Positions 36,802 through 44,165 of a DNA stretch of 64,000 nucleotides are shown piece by piece. Made by a program: the position numbers and the translations under genes. Within the stretch, counting starts at the first letter, position 1; the number at the start of each line of letters is the position of its first letter. The notes beneath the pieces are model-generated. The model made no database searches. It had not been told where the DNA came from and was given only the letters and a program-made list of their open reading frames with translations. Source of the stretch: Sinorhizobium meliloti (GTDB lineage Bacteria; Pseudomonadota; Alphaproteobacteria; Rhizobiales; Rhizobiaceae); the NCBI RefSeq assembly GCF_035610345.1, contig NZ_CP141214.1, forward strand, positions 838,230 to 902,229, written 5' to 3'.

Positions 36802-38766
36802 ATGTCCGTCCACGACGTAAAAGCGACGCATGAATATCTGCGAAAAGTCGCGAGTACGCGTGAACCCGTAAAGGCTCTTTCCGAGTTCGTTTGGAACGCG
36901 TTGGATGCGGATGCGACGGAAGTGACGGTCGAATTCATCCGAAATGGCTTGGGCGGGATCGAACGAATAGAGATCGCTGACAACGGGACGGGGATCACCA
37001 AGGCGAGAGCAGATCGAGACTTTACCAATATCGGAGACTCATGGAAGCTATCGCTCAATCGGACCACGACTGAGAAGCGCGCAGTTCATGGCAAAGAGGG
37101 GCGTGGCCGTCTACGTTTCTTCTCGTTGGCCAGGTGGGCAACGTGGAAAACCGTCTATGCAGAACAGAATCGACGCCTCACGCTCGAGATCAAGATCGAT
37201 GGTGATCGGCTAAACCGAGCTGATGTGCCGGAACCCATTGATGCCGAGGGTGGCAACGTCGGGACTACGGTCGCGCTAGACGGTCTTAGAGAAACGTTCG
37301 ATTGGATCGTTGGCCCAGAGGGTAGGGCGGAATTCGACGCAATTTTCGCTCCGTATCTCCTTCAATATCCTAACGTTAGAATTGAATACGATGGTGCGCC
37401 CGTCGATCCGGCTGTTACCATTGAGCGCTCTGTCGAGCTTGCCACGAAAGCCATCGTGTGTCCTGGCGGGAAGGTCGTGAAAGACCTCGCACTGAAAGTC
37501 ATCGAATGGCGCACGAAAAGCGAGTCCCGCAAAATTTACTTTGGGGGGAAGAGCGGCATTGTGTTGGGTTCGCAGGCGGCAGGCATCAACGCGCCAGGAT
37601 TCGACTTCTCGGTTTATGCCAGCTCTCCGTTCTTTGAAGAAATTGCGAAAGCGAACCTGCTTGAATTCGACAATCTGAGTGATCCTGCGTTCTCAACTGT
37701 CGTCGCCTACATCAAGGAGGAGATCACAGACTACTTCCGAGGCCGTCAGGCAGAGCGCAGTGGCGAACTGATTGATGAGCTGAAGGCAGCCGGTATTTAT
37801 CCTTACGAAGGTGATCCGCGGGACGATATAGAAAAGCGGGAGCGTCAGGTCTTCGACATCGCGACGCATGCCGTTTCCTCTTATTCACGTGAATTTAAAA
37901 ATGCCGAGAACTCTCTCAAGAAGATTACACTCGGACTTTTGCGTGAGGCATTGCAGCACAACCCGGAATCCATTTCTCGCATCCTGAAGGCCGTTTTCAA
38001 TCTTCCCAAGAACCGGCAGGACGAATTTTCAACTTTGCTCGACAAGACCGAGCTTGCGAACATTATCGCCGCGTCCAACCTTATCGCTGATCGTGTGGTC
38101 GCGCTCAAATTGCTCAAAGAGATCGTGTTTGATCCAGCGTCTCGTCGCACTGCAAAGGAGCGCGGGGAACTGGACGTGGTCATACGCGACCACACATGGA
38201 TGTTTGGTGAGGACTTCCATATCACCATGCCGGAGGCTGGTTTGACGAAGATCATGCATCGAGTTGCAGACGATCTTCTCGTGCCCAGGTCTAAAAAGGC
38301 AACGCTGAAAAAGCCGGACGGAAAGAGCGGCCGGATCGATCAGTTTTTAGGCCGGGTGGTCCCGCACCCGAACCAGGCTCACCGAGAGTATCTCGTGGTG
38401 GAATTGAAAAAGCCCGCTCTCGTCGTTGGTAGAAAGGAGTTGAACCAGCTTGAAGATTACATGGCGGCTCTGACGTCGCAGCATGATTTCAACACCACGT
38501 CGACCAATTGGACGTTTTTCCTCGTTACAACGCAATATGATGCATATGCCAAAGACCGTGCCACACAAGATGGCTGGCCGGTTGGGCTGGTCGTCAACAA
38601 GCCGAATATCAAGGTGTGGCTGAAGACCTGGGCTGAGATAATCCGCGACAGCGAAAGCCGGCTGCAATTTATACAGGAGAAGCTTAAGATTGAAGTCGCC
38701 GACGAAGAGATCGAGCAGCGGATTGCTCAGCTCAAATCGTCGTACGTTAAATCTTCGAAGCAGTAG
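36802..38766 (+). CDS. GHKL ATPase with C-terminal PD-(D/E)XK-like nuclease region
   Basis: A 654-aa protein. The N-terminus is a Hsp90/MutL-type ATPase: ALSEFVWNALDADA (about 26-39) gives the metal-binding Glu/Asn box, IADNGTGITKA (58-68) the adenine-binding box, and GKEGRGRLRFFS the lid. The last 180 residues contain ELDVVIRDHTWMFGEDFHIT, RIDQFLGR (Asp near 512) and YLVVELKKP (Glu-x-Lys near 533), a pattern of PD-(D/E)XK nucleases similar to Shedu-type ends. The start follows GAGG by 5 nt. The combination suggests a phage-defence effector, but I cannot match it to a named system. Confidence 0.72.
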   Translation: MSVHDVKATHEYLRKVASTREPVKALSEFVWNALDADATEVTVEFIRNGLGGIERIEIADNGTGITKARADRDFTNIGDSWKLSLNRTTTEKRAVHGKEGRGRLRFFSLARWATWKTVYAEQNRRLTLEIKIDGDRLNRADVPEPIDAEGGNVGTTVALDGLRETFDWIVGPEGRAEFDAIFAPYLLQYPNVRIEYDGAPVDPAVTIERSVELATKAIVCPGGKVVKDLALKVIEWRTKSESRKIYFGGKSGIVLGSQAAGINAPGFDFSVYASSPFFEEIAKANLLEFDNLSDPAFSTVVAYIKEEITDYFRGRQAERSGELIDELKAAGIYPYEGDPRDDIEKRERQVFDIATHAVSSYSREFKNAENSLKKITLGLLREALQHNPESISRILKAVFNLPKNRQDEFSTLLDKTELANIIAASNLIADRVVALKLLKEIVFDPASRRTAKERGELDVVIRDHTWMFGEDFHITMPEAGLTKIMHRVADDLLVPRSKKATLKKPDGKSGRIDQFLGRVVPHPNQAHREYLVVELKKPALVVGRKELNQLEDYMAALTSQHDFNTTSTNWTFFLVTTQYDAYAKDRATQDGWPVGLVVNKPNIKVWLKTWAEIIRDSESRLQFIQEKLKIEVADEEIEQRIAQLKSSYVKSSKQ

Positions 38767-38799
38767 CTCCCTTACGATGCCCGCCAATCGTGGACGACA

Positions 38800-39345
38800 T
38801 CAGACGAGTGGCCTTACAAATGAGATGAAGGCCTCAAGATCGCCAGATCGGACCTCAGTGAACGGAATGGAAAGCAGAGCCGCATGGCGTTCGGCTAATT
38901 TGCGTGAGAGCTCTTGATAGTCTGACAACGCTTCCATCGAACGAAGTGGCCGATCGCGTGAACCGTCGGCAGATCGGCGACCAAGAATTGCGTCTGGGGA
39001 ATCGGTAACCATTACGAGCGCTGCGGGCTCCAGACCAGCAATGATCTCGAATGGAATTTCCACAAGGCCGTTGTCAGTGTCGACGACGTTGTGGCCATCA
39101 AATAGAACCGAGGTGCTATCTTGCATCCTAAAATGCTTAAACCCCGCGAGCAAGAGTTGCTGATTGTCAACGATACGGTCGGTTCGCAAGGTGTCCGTGG
39201 AAACCGTCTCTGACGTGACACGTTCCTTTTCGGCTTGGATAAGCTGGCTACCGCTTACGTGCCGCACCGCAAGGGCTCCGGTTGTCTGACGGCAAAGCCA
39301 GGATTTTCCAACGCCGGAAATTCCGAATACGAGTATGGTGTTCAT
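38800..39345 (-). CDS. P-loop NTPase, adenylate-kinase-like
   Basis: A 181-aa protein starting with a Walker A loop (FGISGVGKSWLCRQT, about 7-21) and containing VLFDGHNVVD and LVMVTDSPDAILGRR, features of nucleoside/adenylate-kinase-like proteins. An Arg-rich lid segment (RRSADGSRDRPLRS) follows. It is divergent from the ASCH gene at 39461 and converges on the GHKL gene with a 33-bp gap. Substrate unknown; possibly an accessory enzyme of the same island. Confidence 0.7.
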   Translation of the reverse strand: MNTILVFGISGVGKSWLCRQTTGALAVRHVSGSQLIQAEKERVTSETVSTDTLRTDRIVDNQQLLLAGFKHFRMQDSTSVLFDGHNVVDTDNGLVEIPFEIIAGLEPAALVMVTDSPDAILGRRSADGSRDRPLRSMEALSDYQELSRKLAERHAALLSIPFTEVRSGDLEAFISFVRPLV

Positions 39346-39460
39346 AGGTTAACCTCTGGACGCATCAAAAGCTTTCTGGGGATCGTTTCAAGCAAGGCTT
39401 GGGGCGTAGCATGGGGTCCGATATAAAGTTGAGTAGCGGATACCGAAAGGAGACAGGATA

Positions 39461-39958
39461 TTGAAGGTGGCATTCCATCGCGCGAAGCCGATCGATCAAG
39501 AAAGTCTGGCTCCCGCTCAACTGAAGGCACATTTGGCCTGCGCCTTTCCAGAGCTTGATGCTGTGGAGCGCCATAGGTTTGTGATGGTCGCCGACCTTGC
39601 CGACCTGATTTTTTCTTCAAAAAAGTCTTCAACCATCCGCTATTCCAAAGGGGCCGTTGAGTATCCCGCATCTCAGGAGCTGCCTCTGTACGTTGTTGGG
39701 GATCATCGGCAGAAGGCTGATCTTACTTGCATCGGTGCTTTGCGAATTGGAGCTGTACAATACAAGACTCTCGCCGAGCTTAGCGAGCATGATGCTCATA
39801 AGGACGGGTTCTCGTCCAAAGCAGAGCTGGTGGAAGCATTGCATACCTTCTATGGCGATATCCCAGTCACCGACGTCCTCTCCGTTTTTGAATTTACCCT
39901 CGGCGACCGGCAACCCCAATCGTCAAAATCTGGCCTCCAGCACTCTTCGGCAGCTTAA
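39461..39958 (+). CDS. ASCH-domain protein
   Basis: A 165-aa protein whose core (about 50-150) fits the ASCH fold of the PUA superfamily: the SSTIRYSKG strand, YVVGDHRQKADLTCIGALRI, then LAELSEHDAHKDGFSSKAELVEALHTFYG, which is the typical ASCH helix. ASCH/PUA domains bind RNA or modified nucleosides, and some act as amidohydrolases. Start is TTG 39461 after AAAGGAG. The last 15 residues look disordered. Confidence 0.78.
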   Translation: MKVAFHRAKPIDQESLAPAQLKAHLACAFPELDAVERHRFVMVADLADLIFSSKKSSTIRYSKGAVEYPASQELPLYVVGDHRQKADLTCIGALRIGAVQYKTLAELSEHDAHKDGFSSKAELVEALHTFYGDIPVTDVLSVFEFTLGDRQPQSSKSGLQHSSAA

Positions 39959-39969
39959 ATGCCAAAGCC

Positions 39970-41472
39970 CTAGAAATCGAAACCAAGGTTTATCAGCGGC
40001 TTTAGCTTAAGATAGCGTGGTTCAGCAATCTTGGTAATTGATTGAGGCCAGCTGGCGAGTACGCTGGCAGAGGTCAGAGCCGTTAACGGCAGTGGCGGCA
40101 CGATGTGGCCGATCAGCAGGAAGTCGATTACCTTCAACGGCGACGACCCAGCGACCATAGCCTGCAATTCGGCATCGGAGAACACCGACCTCTTCGCAGT
40201 CCACCGTCGCAGTTCGTCTGCATCTAGCGTATGGCGCACATTCTCAACCACACCGATCGAGGTCATCGACTGTGACCGTGGTGAGCCTTTCTTTTTCGTC
40301 TGATAGAAAAAGATCACGTCGCCCGCAGCGATGGTGCGGTTTGGAGAGCGGCAAATATAAACTTTCCGGATCGTATTCCCTGGAATGGCCCCCGCGGTCG
40401 TCGCCACATCTTCTGGAAGCATTTCGACTTCTGGAAAAAGCTTTGCGTGATAGCTAGGGAGGATCGGGATGACAAACTTCTTGGCTTTCGCTCCGTCATG
40501 GAAGCGAGGGTAATTTTTTCGCGCGGCGGCAATCGGCGTTTCGCCTTTTTCTAGACTGACCTTGCCCTTGCCAACGGATTTTTCGAATCTACCGTCGCCG
40601 CCATCGAGATCGCCGGTTTTCTCGAATCCATATTCTTCGAGCAATCGGATCAGCGTCGCTTGTTTGGCTTTCGCGGTTACGTAGATGACGTCGTACTTGT
40701 TGCGCTGAGCATGCCAGAATATTTGCTTGAGCAGCTGCTCACCCAACTTCTGGCCTCGGTAATCTTCTGAGACCTTGAACGTGCAGATCTTGAGGATCTT
40801 TTTCCCAGGTTTGACGATGCCTGCCTCGCTACGGGTTTCGTCTTTCCTGATGACAACGGCGGCTAAAGCATCGCCGTCCTTGATGATCCAGCAGTCGCGA
40901 TGTTCGTTGACGCACTTGGTTGTCCAAGTATCGAAATAGGAGCCATAATCGCTTCGTAACCCCTCGAAAATAGGGTCGTTGAAGTCGAGTTCGTGCGCCT
41001 TCGCATCTTCAACTGCTGGCAAGAAGATTGTGTCAGGTTCGAAACTCTGCTTCAGCCAAACCAACGCATCAGCAACCGTCATCACTCGATCAGCGACCGA
41101 AGCGCGCTTTGCCCGGCGATGAATGCCATCATCTTCGGTGATCAGAAAGTCTGCAACGGCGATCGAGACGGCGTGCAGGAGCTTCACATCCACGACGTCA
41201 TTAGGTTTCGGAAGTTCGCCATACTTAGCCTTCAGATCGTCAAGTGAAGGGGTCGGTATCTTTTTAAGCTGAGGAAACTTATCGAGCTTACTGAGCGTGG
41301 CTTTGCGCCGTGCCTCTTTGGGATCTCGATTAATGTCCTCTATCGAGGCTTCATGAACGAAGACCTGCACGCCGTTCTCGTGGCACCTGCGGAGAAGCTC
41401 AGCGAATTTCGCCTGGATTTCACCGTCGTTTTCCAGCTGGATAACGACGTTGGTATCGATCAGAAATTTCAT
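39970..41472 (-). CDS. PIN - GNAT acetyltransferase - EVE/ASCH-like fusion protein
   Basis: A 500-aa fusion. Residues 1-140: PIN-type nuclease fold (FLIDTNVVIQLE with Asp6, a conserved Glu/Asp region, VADFLITEDDGIHRRA near 107-121). Residues about 185-300: GNAT acetyltransferase with the acetyl-CoA loop RGQKLG (239-244) and LIRLLEEYGFEKTG. Residues about 335-500: a PUA-type domain (VYICRSPNRTIAAGDVIFFYQT...) close to EVE/ASCH. It starts 1 nt after the stop of the upstream ASCH gene, so the two are a tight operon. The combination suggests targeting of modified RNA; the role is not known. Confidence 0.75.
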   Translation of the reverse strand: MKFLIDTNVVIQLENDGEIQAKFAELLRRCHENGVQVFVHEASIEDINRDPKEARRKATLSKLDKFPQLKKIPTPSLDDLKAKYGELPKPNDVVDVKLLHAVSIAVADFLITEDDGIHRRAKRASVADRVMTVADALVWLKQSFEPDTIFLPAVEDAKAHELDFNDPIFEGLRSDYGSYFDTWTTKCVNEHRDCWIIKDGDALAAVVIRKDETRSEAGIVKPGKKILKICTFKVSEDYRGQKLGEQLLKQIFWHAQRNKYDVIYVTAKAKQATLIRLLEEYGFEKTGDLDGGDGRFEKSVGKGKVSLEKGETPIAAARKNYPRFHDGAKAKKFVIPILPSYHAKLFPEVEMLPEDVATTAGAIPGNTIRKVYICRSPNRTIAAGDVIFFYQTKKKGSPRSQSMTSIGVVENVRHTLDADELRRWTAKRSVFSDAELQAMVAGSSPLKVIDFLLIGHIVPPLPLTALTSASVLASWPQSITKIAEPRYLKLKPLINLGFDF

Positions 41473-41473
41473 C

Positions 41474-41911
41474 TTAGTGACCGTAAACGATTTTGCGAAA
41501 AGCATCGTCCGCGTATGTGAACGACTGAGGTGGGGTGAATTTCAGTTTGGATTTTAGCACGTCGAGGGGGATGGGAACCTCGAGTTTAACGGGCTCGCGA
41601 AGGACCAGAACGTAGCCCTCTGCCAGGTCGCCGTAATACTCATCGAATGCCGGCTTATCGATGTAGGAAACGTCGTGGTACTGGCGCCAAATTTCCTCGA
41701 CCGGCAACCGACGCACTTCCTCGATCGTTGCGTAGCCGAGCACTGATTGAAGTGGAACAGTGGCATAGATGAACAGCTTAGCATCTGTCGCGGTCCCATA
41801 GGGGAAGCGCCGCCGCAGCTCTACCTTTTTCAGGCCATCCACGATCCGCGTTGCGTACTCTGGCTTAATGCTCAGGACGAAGTCCTGCTTAAAAAGATCT
41901 AGGTTCGTCAT
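41474..41911 (-). CDS. ASCH/PUA-like domain protein
   Basis: A 145-aa protein with the ASCH pattern: FVLSIKPEYATRIVDGLKKVELRRRF at residues about 12-37, then AKLFIYATVPLQSVLGYATI, and a C-terminal helix with PPQSFTYADDAF. This type is often encoded beside GNAT or PIN proteins, as here. The start at ATG 41911 is placed from the conserved region; no strong ribosome site is present, and the frame extends to 42052. Confidence 0.75.
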   Translation of the reverse strand: MTNLDLFKQDFVLSIKPEYATRIVDGLKKVELRRRFPYGTATDAKLFIYATVPLQSVLGYATIEEVRRLPVEEIWRQYHDVSYIDKPAFDEYYGDLAEGYVLVLREPVKLEVPIPLDVLKSKLKFTPPQSFTYADDAFRKIVYGH

Positions 41912-42326
41912 GCTTACGACCGACTTGGAATCAAGTTGGGACAACAACAGCTTAGAGCCAATATTACTTACTATTGCGAAAGTCCAGCTTGGCAATGACC
42001 GTATAGCGCGATGACTGGCAAATTTCCTGCAGTAGCCGGTCTTTGAGCGCATTCGAAGAAAAACTAAGGCCGCACGCGCATTCGAAACGGAAAATACGAC
42101 GCCGGAAGCTCCATAGTTGATGCTGCGCTAAAAAGTTCGTATTCTCAAATACTTAAGGAATACCACCACCGGTCGCCGGTTCGATTCTTTTCAAGGTGAG
42201 GGATAAGAACGTACGTTCCGGATTTGCGCCATTTTGTCAGCTTCCGATCGTCTCAGGCCATTTGGATCATGCTGGCCGCCCTTGACGTCGCGTGACCTTC
42301 GGCGGCCGCTTTCTCTGTTTGAAACA
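41912..42326. other. Intergenic region with repeat copy (b)
   Basis: Upstream region of the ASCH operon. It contains the dispersed repeat at 42178-42256; nothing else is supported. Confidence 0.4.
42178..42256 (+). repeat. Dispersed repeat with tRNA T-arm-like start, copy (b)
   Basis: Begins GGTTCGATTC, continues TCAAGGTGAGGGATAAG, a TTCCGGA, and a GATCG-CTCAG end. It aligns over its whole length with copy (c) at 62678-62750, which lacks four bases near the start. No tRNA cloverleaf can be built around it. Confidence 0.55.
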
Positions 42327-42348
42327 CAGGCCCCGCAAGCGGGGCCTG
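42327..42348 (-). terminator. Hairpin terminator of the YHYH peptide gene
   Basis: CAGGCCCCGC-TT-GCGGGGCCTG on the minus strand, perfect 10-bp arms, 6 nt after the stop of the small gene and followed by a short T-containing stretch (TGTTTC). Confidence 0.8.
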
Positions 42349-42353
42349 GATTA

Positions 42354-42488
42354 TCAATGACAGTGGTAGCTTCCCGTCTTGTGATTGGTGTGGCACCCGT
42401 TTTCGTCTGTTCCCCCACTGTGGGCGAAAACGTACGTTGCACTGCCCAAAAGGATAAGCATTGCCCCGGCAAGTTTAGTCAACTTCAT
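42354..42488 (-). CDS. Exported YHYH-type micropeptide (44 aa)
   Basis: A 44-aa protein. Residues 1-22 form a signal peptide (MKLTKLAGAMLILLGS...FA) and the mature part is HSGGTDENGCHTNHKTGSYHCH. The spaced Cys/His pattern (GCHTNH...YHCH) is that of YHYH-domain proteins and suggests a small metal-binding exported peptide. ATG at 42488 follows GGAGGGGACATC, and a terminator follows the stop, so the gene is complete. Confidence 0.85.
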   Translation of the reverse strand: MKLTKLAGAMLILLGSATYVFAHSGGTDENGCHTNHKTGSYHCH

Positions 42489-42636
42489 GATGTCCCCTCC
42501 ATTGCTATGCAACCTAAGCACAGCGGAGAGATGGTGTCGATACTAAATTAGAAGTTACAGGACTTCTTGGGTTTGATAGGTTATCGGGGCGTACCCTAGG
42601 GGCCGACTAAAGGAGCAGTCACTTCGGCAAACCAGG

Positions 42637-43449
42637 GTGGACTTCGTGTCGGGGACAACTTTGCTAAGCGAGATCGAAGTTACATATATCCGCAGCCGCA
42701 TTGACGATGTCCTGCGGGAAGGGCGACCCAGTGCATGGCAGCGCCAGTTTTTGATGGACATGCGCCAAAGGATCGAGCGCTACGGAACGCGCACGCGACT
42801 CAGTGAAAAGCAAATGTCGACGCTGAGGAAGCTGACAAAGCTCCCTGGCCAAGCTGATCTCTCGTTCATCAAACCGATGGCCGCGAACAGAGGATCTCAG
42901 AACTATCGGCCGCCGCATTGGCGAAGGGCAGGTCGCCGACGTTGGAGCCATAGAGAAATCAAATTTTTTGCGTTGCTTCTGATGATGATCGCGGTTTTCG
43001 GCGGACAGACGCTCACGGGGTGGCTACCGAAGAGTGATCTCGGTTCCTTTCAGACCGCAACTCCGCCCGACAATTTCGCTACTCAATCATTCACCGTCAC
43101 CGACGGCGATACAGTTCGCATGAGTGACGGTACGCGCGTTCGACTTGTTGGATTCAATACGCCAGAAAAGTTTGAACCCCAATGTTCGCGAGAGGCAGCA
43201 CTTGGCGCCCGGGCAAGCGAGCGCCTGAGGGAACTCGTTGCGTCTGGAACGCCGACAGTGACGAGGATTGCCTGCTCCTGCAAACCCGGGACAGAAGGTA
43301 CGGACAAATGCAATCACGGCCGTCGCTGCGGAACGCTTCGGGTCGATGGTCGCGATGTCGGAGACATCCTGATCTCCGAAGGTCTGGCGGTCCCGTTTGT
43401 TTGCGGCGACACCAGCTGCCCGGCCACGCCTCGGCCGTGGTGCGGCTAG
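42637..43449 (+). CDS. Membrane-anchored thermonuclease (SNase) family protein
   Basis: A 270-aa protein. An N-terminal basic cytoplasmic region (1-105) is followed by one membrane helix (about 108-128) and a staphylococcal-nuclease-like domain (about 145-255): VTDGDTVRMSDGTRVRLVGFNTPE with the catalytic Asp/Arg region, then ECS-type Cys and EAALGARASERLREL. Several cysteines (SCKPG, KCNHGRRCG, CGDTSC) are additional. The domain would act outside the membrane. Start is GTG at 42637 in the longest frame; GTG 42646 is possible. Confidence 0.8.
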   Translation: MDFVSGTTLLSEIEVTYIRSRIDDVLREGRPSAWQRQFLMDMRQRIERYGTRTRLSEKQMSTLRKLTKLPGQADLSFIKPMAANRGSQNYRPPHWRRAGRRRWSHREIKFFALLLMMIAVFGGQTLTGWLPKSDLGSFQTATPPDNFATQSFTVTDGDTVRMSDGTRVRLVGFNTPEKFEPQCSREAALGARASERLRELVASGTPTVTRIACSCKPGTEGTDKCNHGRRCGTLRVDGRDVGDILISEGLAVPFVCGDTSCPATPRPWCG

Positions 43450-43502
43450 CGCACCCGCCTTCCAGCTAAAATAGCTAGGTGATGTTGCCTCACAGAGTGG
43501 CG

Positions 43503-44162
43503 TTAGTTCGCGGTTCGCGAGACGTAGCTTCCGTTGACCCAGCCCTGCCGGCCAGACGCATTACGCACGTGCAGCCAACCATTCTGCTGTTCGAGAATGA
43601 CTAGTGTGAGCCCGGTCGCGAGAACGTCGACCAGGAGGTAGTTTGCGGCCGGACCCTCGCGCATGTTCAGGTTCGTGGTCGTAACTCCCGTAGCCAGGTT
43701 TGTCGGGCTGGCATGGTTGTTCGGCGCTGCTTCCTCTCCGAAATCGAAGAGCTTCGGCTCCGCTTGTATCTCCCGGGTTTGCAACGAGGGCAAAGGGACA
43801 CTTGGAGGCGGTTGCTCGGCTTGGTCAGCCGCAGCAGCTGCAGGCCTAGCAAGCGCGACCTGAGCAGCAGACTCGAATGCCGCCTTGAATTCCGCATCTA
43901 TGTTTCTGAACTGCCGTTCGGCGGGGAGGGCATTGGAAGTGGTTTGGCCTATCTTCCCAACGTCGCCGGAACTTGGCTCTGGTGTTCCGGATGGAATCGA
44001 CTTCTGATTTGCCGTTTCGATCGACGGTCGGGTTGATTCACGACGGCTGGCCTCGATGGTCGATAAGGCAGGGCGCTTAGGTTTTGCCGACAAATTTGCT
44101 AGTACCGTGGCCGAGACGGTCATTCCCACAATAATCCAGAAATTTCGATAGGTAACTGCCAT
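43503..44162 (-). CDS. Exported SH3-domain (SH3b) protein, last gene of the hxs-triad operon
   Basis: A 219-aa protein with an N-terminal membrane segment (about 8-24), a long low-complexity Pro/Ala/Glu-rich region, and a C-terminal bacterial SH3 domain (about 155-215: TTTNLNMREGPAANYLLVDVLATG..., GWLHVRNASGRQGWVNGSYV). SH3b domains bind peptidoglycan or cell-wall peptides. It begins 3 nt after the kinase gene stop, so it belongs to the same transcript. It converges on the SNase gene. Confidence 0.85.
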   Translation of the reverse strand: MAVTYRNFWIIVGMTVSATVLANLSAKPKRPALSTIEASRRESTRPSIETANQKSIPSGTPEPSSGDVGKIGQTTSNALPAERQFRNIDAEFKAAFESAAQVALARPAAAAADQAEQPPPSVPLPSLQTREIQAEPKLFDFGEEAAPNNHASPTNLATGVTTTNLNMREGPAANYLLVDVLATGLTLVILEQQNGWLHVRNASGRQGWVNGSYVSRTAN

Positions 44163-44165
44163 CGA

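Noticed and set aside
36802..38766. DNA mismatch repair MutL identity for the GHKL protein
   Set aside because: The GHKL boxes are shared, but the middle and C-terminal parts do not look like MutL and the nuclease-like end is of another type.
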